The notes under the pieces: generated by a model
Told to the model about the DNA's origin: nothing
Database searches by the model: none
What the model saw: only the letters and a program-made list of their open reading frames with translations
Assembly: GCA_003116975.1 (NCBI GenBank)
Contig: BGKB01000004.1
Coordinates: forward strand, 310,001-374,000
DNA from: Aurantiochytrium sp. KH105
Lineage: Eukaryota; Sar; Bigyra; Thraustochytrida; Thraustochytriidae
Reading direction: 5' to 3'
DNA: 64,000 nt
Program-made: the position numbers and the translations under genes
Shown here: positions 1-9,795 of the stretch, piece after piece
How the letters are laid out: each line of letters starts with the position of its first letter
Numbering within the stretch: position 1 is the stretch's first letter

Positions 1-536
1 GGGTTGTCGAGGCCCACGTGCAGCGCCTCGCAGGCAAATGTCAAGGTTTCTTGCTTGTGGGCTTCGAGTGGTGACGCAATAACGAGACGCTCTGCGTTGT
101 CGCGCGTGACCATGTAGACGAGCTTTTGCTTTTCGACGGCGGCCACCATGATGGCGCGGCCCGAAGGGTCAACAGCGATGTATTGCCCCGCTACCGCGCG
201 GCGACAGCCGCTCTTGCCGTATTTCTCGCAGTGCGTGCGCACAAAGCGGCCTGCCTTGGCCTCGTAGGAGAGCACGGCAAGCTGGCCCGAGTCGGAGCCA
301 ACGACGAGGACATCCTTTGTGGCGCCGCTTGGCCGAAGGGCGCGCACGCTACGGCACACGCCAAAGGCCTCGGCTACACAGAGCGAGCGCACGCCGTTCC
401 CGTCGCAACGGAGGAGCTCGAGTCGCGCGCCGTGGTTCACGACGACCTCGTGCGCCTTGGCATCGCCACTGAAGTTGCCGTACACGGCGCCGCCGCACCC
501 GCCGCCGGCAGTCAGGCCCAGCGCGTACAGGTGCAT
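1..536 (-). CDS. SF3B3: Splicing factor 3B subunit 3 (SF3B3/RSE1), N-terminal part, runs off left edge
   Basis: This is the first 178 codons of the SF3b 130-kDa subunit, a beta-propeller scaffold of the U2 snRNP that contributes to branch-site recognition and is related to DDB1 and CPSF160. Translating the minus strand from the ATG at 536 gives a start like MHLYALGLT, then VYGNFSGDAKAHEVVV, LVVGSDSGQLAVLSYE, KYGKSGCRRAVAGQYIAVDP and SPLEAHK. These line up block by block with the known SF3B3 N-terminus (GNFSG, VVGSDSG, FGKSGCRR, AVDPKGRA, EKQKLVY, SSPLEAHK). The frame is open to base 1 with no intron. The full family protein is about 1,200 residues, so most of it lies outside the window. A 186-codon frame on the opposite strand over this stretch is a shadow. 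Confidence 0.95.
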   Translation of the reverse strand, partial: MHLYALGLTAGGGCGGAVYGNFSGDAKAHEVVVNHGARLELLRCDGNGVRSLCVAEAFGVCRSVRALRPSGATKDVLVVGSDSGQLAVLSYEAKAGRFVRTHCEKYGKSGCRRAVAGQYIAVDPSGRAIMVAAVEKQKLVYMVTRDNAERLVIASPLEAHKQETLTFACEALHVGLDN

Positions 537-1385
537 CGCGCCACGCCCTCGCGGGCCTCTTTTGCTGCCCTTCTTCTCCGCAAGCCCGCCTGCACGAGCT
601 TGCTCGGACGCGCGCTGCGCTCGCGGTCGTTGCTCCTCTGCCCCACTCGCTTGGACAGCGAGCGGCGTATCCTCTCTCGCGCTTGATGATGGGGCGCCGT
701 TTTGGGGGCCGATAGGGACCCCGATTTCAGGGTACGGCGCACGGGGGAAAAATTGAGATCGTCGCGATGAACCAACCAACAAGATCTGTCGTGGCAAGAG
801 CAGCAACAATGAATGGGGAGCAGGCCTTTGGACAATGATAATAAGGTTTTCATGGATTTGATTGCACGAAGAAAGTGTCGTTGTTGATGGTTTTTGTTGG
901 GTGTCTGTGCCAGAAAAGTCGAAAAAGGATCATTGTTTGTAGCCGCCCGCGAACTTCACATGACGACTCGGCGATAATGCACTCAAGTTTGTAGTACTAT
1001 TTTTTCTAACTAATCAAGGCTCTCGCGCAGGTCGACATGGGACCAAAACGATAACCAAATTATTAAAATTTAACTCGTCACCTCGTTCGCAGCGACTCCA
1101 GAGGATGATTGAATCAAACAGCCCAGAATGAGTGAGGATAAGACACAACAATCAAAAATCAAAACGACGCCTTGGCAGGGCGACAAACAACTTGGGCGAT
1201 GACTGAATGAACAGGAGCAAAGAGGAAATCTTCAAAGAAGATGAAATCTTTGAAATCTTTGCAAACAATCTCTCATTTGCCACAAGAACTGTCTCTCGAC
1301 GCGCCCTCGCTCCGTAGCGAGCGAGCCAGCGGGCGGGCAGGCAGGCAGGTAGCCAGGCAGGTTAAGAAGTGCGGGCGAGCGCGAG
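537..1385. promoter_or_regulatory. Divergent intergenic region between SF3B3 and the secreted-protein gene
   Basis: The two flanking genes are transcribed away from each other, so both promoters must lie in these roughly 850 bases. The centre (about 950-1230) is AT-rich compared with the flanks and has an AT run near 1058-1075. Next to the right-hand gene, GGCA-type short repeats occur at about 1334-1362. I see no gene here. Confidence 0.5.
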
Positions 1386-2078
1386 ATGATGCGAGGACGC
1401 GTGTGGACTCTGGCCTTTGTGGTCTGCGCAGCTGCGTGGGCCAGGGCACTCGGCAGCATGTCTTCACCCTCGGTCATTTGCAACTTTGACGCAAGCTGGA
1501 GCCGCTTTGTCCTGCGGCACCCGGACAGCGGCGCAAGGGTGAGAGTCTTACAACGGACCGGGCCTGGCGATGAAGATCATCAGGGAATTGACATGAACGT
1601 CGAGCGTCTTGACCCGAACAAGAAGTTGAATCAAGGGCGGCAGCATCATTCAGGAGAAAAAGGGACCTCCAAGGCCCAGCAGCAGATGCCCTCATCGAGG
1701 CCAAGAATATCGAGCAGCATGGAGGGCAGATTTGTGCGAAGCTCTGTCAAGCTGCCAAAAACTATTCCTGCAAGTGCACTCGTGTGGACCTCTATCGATG
1801 GGGCCGTTCATTTCGTCCGCGTAGAATCGCGCACAAAGAAATTTGCCTATCATTGGTTCGAGTACCATGGCAACAAGCTCTTCGCGCACTTTGTTGAGAC
1901 TGACATGATGAAGGAACCTGAGCTCCGCGCATCCCTTTGGGACCCGGCGCGTACCATGTGGATCGTGCTCGCTCCGGGCCAAGCGCGCTGGGTTTCTCAA
2001 GATGATCCTGTCGAGGTTCATCAATCGTTGCCCAATCTTCTTTTCAAGGGGACTTTTCTAGACAACGGCAAAGCATGA
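1386..2078 (+). CDS. Predicted secreted protein, unknown function
   Basis: I do not recognise a family for this 230-residue product. The N-terminus looks like a cleavable signal peptide: MMRGR, then a hydrophobic stretch TLAFVVCAAAWA ending in ARA-LG, which fits an A-x-A cleavage site near residue 21. Residues 60-115 are polar and probably disordered, rich in K, S, Q and R. The last 110 residues look like a beta-rich folded domain with aromatic pairs (HWFEYHGNKLFAHFVE, ARTMWIVLAPGQARWV). There is only one cysteine in the mature part, so it is not a disulfide-rich effector. Two adjacent ATGs (1386, 1389) are possible starts. The clean frame and plausible signal sequence support a real gene, but no homology was established. 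Confidence 0.6.
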   Translation: MMRGRVWTLAFVVCAAAWARALGSMSSPSVICNFDASWSRFVLRHPDSGARVRVLQRTGPGDEDHQGIDMNVERLDPNKKLNQGRQHHSGEKGTSKAQQQMPSSRPRISSSMEGRFVRSSVKLPKTIPASALVWTSIDGAVHFVRVESRTKKFAYHWFEYHGNKLFAHFVETDMMKEPELRASLWDPARTMWIVLAPGQARWVSQDDPVEVHQSLPNLLFKGTFLDNGKA

Positions 2079-2090
2079 CATATTCGTCTC

Positions 2091-2340
2091 GACGTGCATG
2101 GACGTTTTGAGCAAATGTCACGATGCCATGTCTCATGAAGCTCCGAAGCACTCCATCAAATTGGTCATCATTCTCTCGTGCATACCTGCGATGGACTTAC
2201 AATTTCAAAACCTCTTCACAGGTGAGCAATCAAATGCAGACGTGCATCGATGTGCACGCGCGTCTTGAGCAAAATTTGCGATGTGGTGTCTCATGAAGCT
2301 CCGAAGCACACCATCGGGTTGGTAATTCTCTCGCGCAAGT
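2091..2340. repeat. Imperfect direct repeat of about 100 bp, two copies
   Basis: Copy one starts at 2091 and copy two at 2239, both with gacgtgcat. Both contain ttgagcaaa, then tgtctcatgaagctccgaag at 2129 and 2287, then a ccatc...ttggt...attctctcg stretch. The offset drifts from 148 to 158 bases, so the copies have diverged by small indels. They lie directly after the stop codon of the secreted-protein gene, in its likely 3' region. Confidence 0.8.
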
Positions 2341-3977
2341 CACTATGGTCACTGCTCCCACCCATTAAGCCCCCTCCCCAACCCTCCCGAAAAAAAGCAA
2401 GAGGTAGGCCCTAGATCTCGTGTCTGCCTCTCAACATATCGCTACCGTTGCGATGATGAGACCCACTCGCTCGTCCATCAATCGATCGCACGGATCATAC
2501 GTACCAATCTCTATCGCCCGGGCCCTTCAAGTTCATCATTCGTTCTTTCGTTCTTTACGCTTCTTCGGCGTCACCGCACCCTCCTTCACATCGCGTGCTC
2601 TTCCTAGGAGGAAGCCTGGGCGCCGCGACCAAAGGCAACTTCCACGCGTCGCATCTCTCGCGCGCCTTTGCCACTATCGCCTCTGTGCAGCTGCCACTCA
2701 ACACCCACCGCCTCGGCCGCCATCGTGGCGCGGCCCTCGCGGACCGATTGTGTTTTTCACGCGCTGTTATATACCAACCTCACCCGAATCCCATGCACGC
2801 ACGCGCGCGCTGCACGGCGACCACCACAACCTCAGCTGGGCGCTCGTGATCAGCTGCAGCTGGCTGATCGATCGCCATCATCCCCGTGAACTCCTCCGGC
2901 ACGCGCTTGGCCGACATCCGCATGCCGTCCTCAGCCCCGGCCTTGTCGCATCGACCTGCTGCAGCCGCAGCTTTCGCGACTCCTACGTGGCCTCCGAGGC
3001 CTCGCACGCTGCTGCAGCTGCTTCTGCTGCGCTGCTGGTGCTGCAGCGCGGCGTCCTGGAGCGATGGGATCCGTGTCGGCGACCGCGGACTTCATGGAGT
3101 TGCGCAGCATCGACAGGATAATTAGAGTAGAAATGGAAGAGAGACGCGCCGTGTGCACGCGCTGGCTCGGCGGGGCCAGCGCCGCCACGGCCGGCACGAG
3201 GTCCGGGACCCGCGGCAAACCTGCGGCGAGGCGAGGGCGGAGGGAGGCAGCGAGGGAGGGAAGGAGGAGGGAGGCACGCACGTGCGCGCCAAGGAGGGGG
3301 GGAGCGAGGGAGGGAGGGAGGGAGCGAGCCGAGGACGGAGCGAGAGCGAAGACGGCACTGGTTCGAGGCGCGGCCGCACGTGCCGCTGTGCACTAGTGGT
3401 TGGGGGGCGAGCGGCATGGAATGGAGACAGTGGAGAATAAGGATTTACCACTGCAGCTGCGGGCGGCGCGTGCGCGGGAAGGAGGGGTGGCGAGGTGGGT
3501 AATGGAGGACAGGGCGTGGTAGAGGAGACAAGGGTAGAGTGTAGAACAGTGGTAAAGGTCTGCGATGTGGGTAAATATGCAAGGGTTTCGGAGTGGGCGT
3601 AGGACAGAAAGATGCGGGGGAAGTACCCGCACAAGCGAGTGGAGAGAGGAGGGGAAACGGCGGCAGTGGATCGCGGGGGGTCGCCACTGGGGCTGTCCAA
3701 TGGCGCACGATTTGCAAGCGGAGATCAATTCCAGTTCCACCTACCTTGAGCGAGGAGCACGCGCGCGCGCTGTCGCTCACGGCCGTGCGCCCGTCGCCCG
3801 CGGCGCGCCGAGGCTCGCGGACCTTCTCTTCTCTTGCCCGCCCATTCGCGCGCGCGCATACCGCGGTCGGGGTGGCTGTCGTTTCTGATTCGAGCTGGCG
3901 CTCGAGGCAGGTATCGATTGTCGTAGAAGAAGGGACAGGAGACCTTGCCTTGGTGAAGCAACAAGCTTTTCGGCAAG
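2341..3977. other. Intergenic, no supportable gene; purine-rich tract
   Basis: Several overlapping open frames of 75-230 codons occur on both strands, but all have low-complexity, arginine/alanine/serine-rich translations typical of GC-rich noncoding DNA. About 3225-3350 is a purine-rich tract of gggagg/gaggga units on the plus strand. The last few hundred bases should contain the promoter and leader of the downstream transporter. Confidence 0.5.
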
Positions 3978-5314
3978 ATGAGCTGCGACATGTATGGCGA
4001 TCTGGACACGATCCTGAGCAACAGCTCGTCCGAGCTCAGGTCTGTCATCTGCAATAATGAGACCTTTTTGGACTCCTGCCTCGACGCTTGCGAGCAAGAG
4101 GACTGCAATGACTCTGGCGATTCGACCCTCGATATTGTGTACACGGTGGTTATCCAGGTGCTTGTGTTTCTTCTTGTGTTTGGCCTGGCGGGATCGGTAG
4201 GTACGTGAAAATGAAATGCGGCGTCAAGCCCTCACATCGCCTCGCATCACGTGCGATTGAAAGTGTCCACAGGCAGGTGTGCTTTCTCGCTCCTCGTATG
4301 AACTTGTGCGCGAATCATCTCATTGGGATCAAGAGACTAACCATTGCTTTTGCCATGCGCGCGACAGACTTTAACCACTTCCATCAGCGATTCCGATCAC
4401 GAGGTGTTTACATTGGTCTTCTGAGCCAATTTATTCTGATGCCTCTCATTGGCTTCCTGGTCGTCGCCATGTTTCAAACCCAGCTCGAGCCCCTGTACGC
4501 TGTCTCGCTCCTTATTATTTGCGCATCCCCTGGTGGCTCATACAGCAACTGGTGGTGCAATCTCGTGAATCTTGACCTCGCACTTTCGGTCGCAATGACT
4601 ACCGTAAGCACCATTTGCAGCGCCTTCATGCTTCCCGTCAACGTCATCATTTATGTCGAGCTTGGCTACAAGAAATTGGACCCGGACAATGCTCAGGAAA
4701 TCATTGACTTGCTTCCGTACACCACAATTGCCTACACTCTGGCAAACGTCATTGTCGCTGTTACCACGGGTCTCTACTTTGGATACAAGTTTCCGGCAAG
4801 GATGAAGACCGTCAATCTCATCGGCACGTGCGCCGGTTTCTTGTCAATTATCCTGGGTGTCGTGGCTAGCTCGACTAGCTGCGCTGAGCCGTGGAACCAG
4901 GATGCCGTTGTGTACTATGGCACCTTGCTTCCGGTCGTCCTGGGCATTGTTCTCGCCATGGGCTTTGCAACGCTCGCACGCCTCCCGCAGCCCCAGCGGG
5001 GTGCCGTCTCCATCGAGACCGCATACCAGAACACTGGCATTTCTCTCGCCGTTGCGCTTTCCCTTGGACCCAAGGGTCGTGCTGCTGCCATCATCCCTGT
5101 CGCATACGGCGCTTGGGAAGCTGTTGTTTTTGGTATTTACGCTCTTATGTGCTGGTACATTGGCTGGACGCTCTCTCCCCCTGAGGAGAAGCTCTGGGTT
5201 ATTCTGGTCAACAGCTACCAGGACCGTATTGAGACTGACCCGCGCTACAATGGTGGCTCCGTTGTGAAAGCGGCCGACAGCAAGGCTGTCGTAACGAGGG
5301 TTCAAGCCGAATAA
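3978..5314 (+). CDS. SLC10-family (bile acid:sodium symporter type) membrane transporter, two exons
   Basis: The product is a sodium-coupled organic anion carrier of the SLC10/NTCP-ASBT fold. Exon 1 is 3978-4200 and exon 2 is 4368-5314; joined they give 389 residues. The N-terminus (1-48) is polar with Cys residues and two possible N-glycosylation sites (NSS, NET), as in extracellular N-termini of SLC10 proteins. The first membrane segment is about residues 50-72. The family core follows: GVYIGLLSQFILMPLIGF, ICASPGGSYSNWW, LDLALSVAMTTVSTI, and the sodium-site helix ETAYQNTGISLAVAL (compare ETGMQNTQL in animal members). About nine membrane segments are visible; the C-terminal tail is short and soluble. 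Substrate cannot be read from sequence; bile acids are unlikely in a microbe, so a sulfonate, steroid-like or other organic anion is possible. Confidence 0.93.
4201..4367 (+). other. Spliceosomal intron in the SLC10 gene
   Basis: The donor is gtacgt at 4201 and the acceptor ends gcgacag at 4367, giving 167 bases. Exon 1 ends with the first base of a codon (g) and exon 2 begins with ac, so splicing restores a GAC codon. The reading then continues from the first membrane helix into the next conserved block. Without splicing the first frame stops at 4206-4208. It is the only intron I can support in the window. Confidence 0.88.
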
Positions 5315-5774
5315 TCAAATGTAGGTGTTCTCATGCCCCCAAGCGTGAGTGAAGCATGCGGTGTTGCCTGCAATTTAGCGCAGCCCCCCATACCTTTTTA
5401 AGAAAATAGACTCTGGTGTGTTTGTCTGGTTTACGTTCTGGCCTTGCTCATAATGCTTTTCGCTCGCATGCATTTTAGGTTAAAACTTCTCTTTTTCTAC
5501 AAAGAACAACGATGGAAAAGCGAGCGAAAATGGAATAGCAAGATGGATTACCGACCGCGGAAGTGTAGGCCAAAAACAAGTTGCTTGATGGCCCACTGGG
5601 TACGCACTTTCGAGAAAGGAATGTGAGCTGACTTGCGATTACGTCGGGTACGATTTGATCGAGGGCGATTTGACCTGGATCCTAAGGTCAGCCAGAATCT
5701 GTAAATCCCAGCACAACCAAGATGTAATTTACCATTTCTACATCAAACGTAAAAGTAATGATTACTTTGAATGT
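5315..5774. other. Convergent 3' intergenic region
   Basis: This AT-richer stretch separates the stop of the SLC10 gene (plus) from the stop of the acyl-CoA reductase gene (minus). It should hold both polyadenylation regions. I see no gene in it; a 60-codon frame at 5444-5626 has no recognisable features. Confidence 0.5.
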
Positions 5775-8669
5775 CTAGACAGCACCGGCAAATAGACGGC
5801 GAATGGCGCGAAGCTGCGTTGTGTCGCCATCAGCAGCAGAAGAGTACTCCTTGCCCTTGGGAGGCTTCTCAGGCTCCATGCGGTAGAGGGAATTGAGAAT
5901 GGCCGTGGTGAGCGAGGGCGCGAGAACGTGACCCCATGAAGCGTATCGACCCAGCGAAGACTCAACGCGAGGCTCCTTGGTGACGATAGCCCGCTCAATG
6001 AGCTCGGCGGCCTTATCCGGCGTCAAAAGGTCAAGATGATCGTACTTTGACGCACCAGGACCCGTGACCATGTTGGTTTTCACCAGCGGCATGTACACAT
6101 TGCTCACCTTGACGTTGTCCGCAGCGACCTCGGAGGCGATGCATTTCATTGATTCCGTCAATGCGCACTTCGATGCAACATATGCGGCAAATCGACCCAC
6201 GTATGTCTGCTGCGAGATGGATCCAATGTTGACAATGTGACCTTGTTTCCGCTCGCGCATTCCTCGAAGCAGGTCGAGCGTGACACGAATTGATCCGTAA
6301 AAGTTCAGGTTCATGAGACGCTCAAAGTCGTGGAAACGATCGCGTGTCTCAAACTCAATTGAGCGCCGAATCGAGCGCCCTGCGTTATTGATCAAAATGT
6401 CAACTGTGCCGTACTTGTCCATGACCTTGTCCAGCATATCGTATGTTGGGCCTTCCTGCGCCAAGTCGGCCGTGAAGACATCCGCAGTTCCGCCTTGGAT
6501 CTCGATATCGGCACGCACAGCCTCGAGCTTGTCGGCAGACCGTGCCACCAGAATCACGTGCGCTCCAGCCTTGGCCAAACGCATCGCAACAGTCTTGCCA
6601 ATACCGTCAGAGGCACCCGTGACCATGACGACCTTGTCGCGCACGACTCCACGAAGCGCGGACGGCTTCTCGAGTCGAGGATCCAGGAAACGCACATAGT
6701 AGTCCCAAAGTCGCCAGGCATACTTGTCGAATCGAGGGCATCGGACACCCGTGCCCTCGAGCGCAGCTCGCGTCTCGGTATCATCGTAGTCTGTGTTCAT
6801 GGTCATGTAGGCAGCCGCACTTTCGGGAATCTCAAAGAGGTTTTTGGCAAGAAACTCGGGAGCGTGCATCAAAATCGGAATGTCCGCCACGCCATTCCAA
6901 AACTTGGGCGGGACCACGGCCTGCAGAAATTGCGGAATGCGCGCCGAGAATGACGGCGTCCCCGCGGCCGCAGCCAGCGTGTTGAGAATCTCAATCACTG
7001 TCATGGGCGACGGGTCGACGAGATGGAAGGACTTGCCGTTCAGCCCAGGATCTTCGTTATGCGCAATCGTATCCATTGCCTGCACCACGAAATCGACGGG
7101 GACAATGGGGATCGCGTTGCCTTCGATGCAGGGGAGAACGGCAGACGACGGGAGGAATTTGCGTAAATGCTGCAGCGGCTTAAAGTAAAAGTAAAGGCCG
7201 TCAACCTTTTCTGCCTCGCCCGTCTGCGAACTTCCCACCACAATGCCCGGTCTGTAGACCCGGAAGTCGCCCTTGCACTTGGCACGCACGAGCATCTCGG
7301 CCTCAAACTTGGTGCGCGCATAAGGGTTGTTGAATTCCTGGCCCTCGTCAAGGTTTTCCTCGAACCAAATGCCATCATGACCACCAGCGACCACGATGCT
7401 GCTCACATACTGAAAGCACGTGCCCCACGCATTAAAGAGGGCGTTGGCAAACTCTACGGCGTACATGGTGCCCGACACGTTGGCGCGCTCATTGTGCTCG
7501 AGTGACTTTGTCATGTCGTAGCTAGCCGCCAGATGGAAAAAGTGATCCACGCCAGTCCCAGAGTTCTTTCCTCCGCTGGTCAGCTGCTTGAGGACGCTCT
7601 TGTCGAGTCCGAGTCCAGGCTCGCTAATGTTGGCATCTACCGGAATCACCCGCGAGGCAACTTCGCCGCCGAAGCGCTGATCAATCTTGGCCAGCAGCTT
7701 GCCGCGCGAGGACGCCCGCGTGAGAGCAAAGATGACCGAATTCGGGTTCCGCGCAATCAGTTCGCCAATGAGAAAGGAGCCAATGAAACCGCTCGCGCCC
7801 GTCATGATGTACACAAGACCGCCATCCTCCGTGGCGGCGTTCATGAGCTGGGCGACAGTGTCGGCCGAGACAGGACCAGTGCCGTCGTAGGTGATGTCGG
7901 TGGTCTCGGCATTGCGCGCCTCCTCGTCGAGCACAGCGTCCTCGGCATGCTCGGCTGCGGAGCGCGAGTCGCTCGCGAAATCCGGGGCAAAGCGACGCAC
8001 GTGCTCGACGTACTTTTGCATGGCCACGTGTTTGGGCATGTCAAAAAGGTTGGCCCAGGCACGCCAGCGCGCGTATCGCTCGCGACTAAAGCCGCGCGGC
8101 GCGGCCACATTGCATGGTCCGATCGTCGCCTGTTTGTACAAGGAGATGAGCAGCGAGCGCGAGTTGCGGTTCGCAAAGATGGGGCTGCGACGCACAAACT
8201 CGGTTGCCTGCTCAAACTCGCGCTCGATCACCTGCGGATCAACGGCCTGATTGTGCCTGCTCCCGCGGAAGAGCTTGTTCTTGGAGCTCCGGCTCGCGCG
8301 GCGGAAGAGCCCGCCAGCCTTTGCCTTGGCGTTGCTCGCGCCGGTCGCCGCAGCCCGTCGGGGCGCGTTCAGCGAGTCGGTCGAGTCGACACCCGTCATA
8401 ACCCAGTCTGGGTCGATGCTGCGCACTTCTTGAATGTAGCGCTTCATGGCGGCCTCTTTGGGCAGGCCCAAGACCTTTTTCCGCGCCATAAACTTGGCGT
8501 GCTTGACCACGTTCATAGACGAGGGTGCCTTGCTCACGTCGACATCTCCCTTGACCGCCTGGTTCCACAGCGCGTACACGCGCAGCTTCTGGTTGTTCGA
8601 CGCCGTCCCCACGAGCGCGTTGCCAAAGTGCTCCGCCGCCAGCTCGAACTGCTCCTCGAGCGTCGCCAT
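5775..8669 (-). CDS. Fatty acyl-CoA reductase with two N-terminal acyl-CoA-binding domains
   Basis: The 964-residue product is predicted to reduce fatty acyl-CoA, through the aldehyde, to fatty alcohol. Residues about 5-90 and 148-232 are two ACBP domains (YALWNQAVKGDV and LYKQATIGPCNV match the YKQATVGD core; both end in an AMxxYI/V helix). From about 285 a Rossmann domain of the NAD_binding_4/thioester-reductase type begins (TGASGFIG), with its YxxxK pair in NPYARTK near 443. From about 678 a classical SDR domain follows (TGASDGIG, NNAG near 760, YVASK near 826). The two-reductase order is that of bacterial alcohol-forming acyl-CoA reductases such as Maqu_2507 of Marinobacter (about 660 residues), with the extra 280 residues being the ACBP pair. 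It fits wax-ester or ether-lipid precursor supply. The ATG at 8669 is immediately before the first ACBP domain. Confidence 0.93.
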   Translation of the reverse strand: MATLEEQFELAAEHFGNALVGTASNNQKLRVYALWNQAVKGDVDVSKAPSSMNVVKHAKFMARKKVLGLPKEAAMKRYIQEVRSIDPDWVMTGVDSTDSLNAPRRAAATGASNAKAKAGGLFRRASRSSKNKLFRGSRHNQAVDPQVIEREFEQATEFVRRSPIFANRNSRSLLISLYKQATIGPCNVAAPRGFSRERYARWRAWANLFDMPKHVAMQKYVEHVRRFAPDFASDSRSAAEHAEDAVLDEEARNAETTDITYDGTGPVSADTVAQLMNAATEDGGLVYIMTGASGFIGSFLIGELIARNPNSVIFALTRASSRGKLLAKIDQRFGGEVASRVIPVDANISEPGLGLDKSVLKQLTSGGKNSGTGVDHFFHLAASYDMTKSLEHNERANVSGTMYAVEFANALFNAWGTCFQYVSSIVVAGGHDGIWFEENLDEGQEFNNPYARTKFEAEMLVRAKCKGDFRVYRPGIVVGSSQTGEAEKVDGLYFYFKPLQHLRKFLPSSAVLPCIEGNAIPIVPVDFVVQAMDTIAHNEDPGLNGKSFHLVDPSPMTVIEILNTLAAAAGTPSFSARIPQFLQAVVPPKFWNGVADIPILMHAPEFLAKNLFEIPESAAAYMTMNTDYDDTETRAALEGTGVRCPRFDKYAWRLWDYYVRFLDPRLEKPSALRGVVRDKVVMVTGASDGIGKTVAMRLAKAGAHVILVARSADKLEAVRADIEIQGGTADVFTADLAQEGPTYDMLDKVMDKYGTVDILINNAGRSIRRSIEFETRDRFHDFERLMNLNFYGSIRVTLDLLRGMRERKQGHIVNIGSISQQTYVGRFAAYVASKCALTESMKCIASEVAADNVKVSNVYMPLVKTNMVTGPGASKYDHLDLLTPDKAAELIERAIVTKEPRVESSLGRYASWGHVLAPSLTTAILNSLYRMEPEKPPKGKEYSSAADGDTTQLRAIRRLFAGAV

Positions 8670-8838
8670 CGCGCCCGCCTCCGCCCCGCTCTCGCGCGCT
8701 CTCCTGCTCCGGGCCTCCGACCCTCCGACCGTGATCGCCGCGCCGCCGGCCTGCCCTTGCTCGCTCCCTCGCTTGTGGTTTTGCGGCTTTGCGGGTTTGC
8801 CGCCTCCAGGCGCGGCCTCGAGCTGCGCGGCGGCGGCG

Positions 8839-8869
<31 letters not shown>

Positions 8870-9795
8870 GTGCGGCTGCTGCCGAGAGGGTGCTCGTACT
8901 TCACCTCGCCGTCGCGCGCCGTCTCAAGGCTCGTCGCCAGCGCGTGCACGCGCGCCTTCGCACTTGCCATCTCGGCGCCCAGCGCTTTGCCGCGCCGCGC
9001 CAGGCCGCGCCGCCTGGCGCTTTGCCGCGCCCAGCGCCTCTGTCGCGCTGCGCGGGCTCGGCGGCGAGCGCAGCGCGGTGCCTGCGCAGCGCGGCGCGGC
9101 GGTCGCGGCCAAGCGCGGCCAAGCGCAGCGCGTGGCGGGTCGCGGCGCCGCGGTCCGGGACTCGGCGGCGGCTGGTCCCAAGTGACCCCTGTGCGCGCGA
9201 GTGTGGGTGTGTGCCCCGCAGCGGCGGGCTGCAGCCGCCACTTGTGTTGCGAGCTCGCGTGCTTGCGCGCTTACTTATTGCGATGCGGCTGCGACGCCCC
9301 GAGGCTCCCTGGGCGGCGAGGCCCAGCTAGCGACGGTCCAAGATGCGAGCGCGTAAGGCATTGCACAGCGAGGTTTCCAGCGCGCCGCAGACGTGGGCTC
9401 GCGACGGCGGCGCGGCCGGGACGAGGGATGATCTTGCGAGGGTGAGGGCGACGACGGGGGTGGGAGGAGGGCGAGACGGACGGACGGGCGACCGGCTGGC
9501 AGCGGCCGGAAGGCGAGGGGGAAATGCGGTTTCCTCGGAGCATCATCTGCACTGCAGGACCATCTTACGCATGTCATAATCAGTGTTGTTATCGTTTGTA
9601 TCATTACTTTTGCTTTTTAAAATCTTTTTCAAACATGGCTTGTTAGTGACGAGTTCGTCGGAGGCTCACGAGGCCGCGGCGGCGACGGCGGCGCCAAAAG
9701 TGGCCTCCGCAGTCCCCACGACCAGCACGCTCGGCAGGAGAGTGTGGCGTGCGCGGGACAAGAATGCACAACGATCTTGATCGCGCGCGGTCTCG
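8670..9795. other. Intergenic, no supportable gene
   Basis: It lies between the start of the acyl-CoA reductase gene and the stop of the giant gene, both on the minus strand, so it should contain the reductase promoter and the giant gene's 3' end. Long open frames on both strands are continuations of high-GC shadow frames with alanine/arginine-rich translations. The part near 9580-9640 is AT-rich and is a plausible 3' end region. Confidence 0.5.
8840..8866. repeat. CTG/CAG trinucleotide run, 9 units
   Basis: Nine uninterrupted CTG units on the plus strand, upstream of the acyl-CoA reductase ATG (CAG in the sense of that gene). Similar runs lie upstream of other genes in this window. Confidence 0.95.

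Noticed and set aside
126-686. 186-codon plus-strand frame at the left edge
   Set aside because: The minus strand of the same bases encodes unmistakable SF3B3 sequence, so this is a shadow.
2780-3281. Possible small minus-strand gene with a protein-like patch (SAKRVPEEFTGMMAIDQ)
   Set aside because: No ATG in a usable position, frame changes would need unsupported introns, and no family match is recognisable.
7533-9185. 550-codon open frame on the plus strand opposite the acyl-CoA reductase gene
   Set aside because: Antisense to the ACBP and reductase domains and then runs into a low-complexity intergenic stretch including a poly-Cys run from the CTG repeat; no domain.
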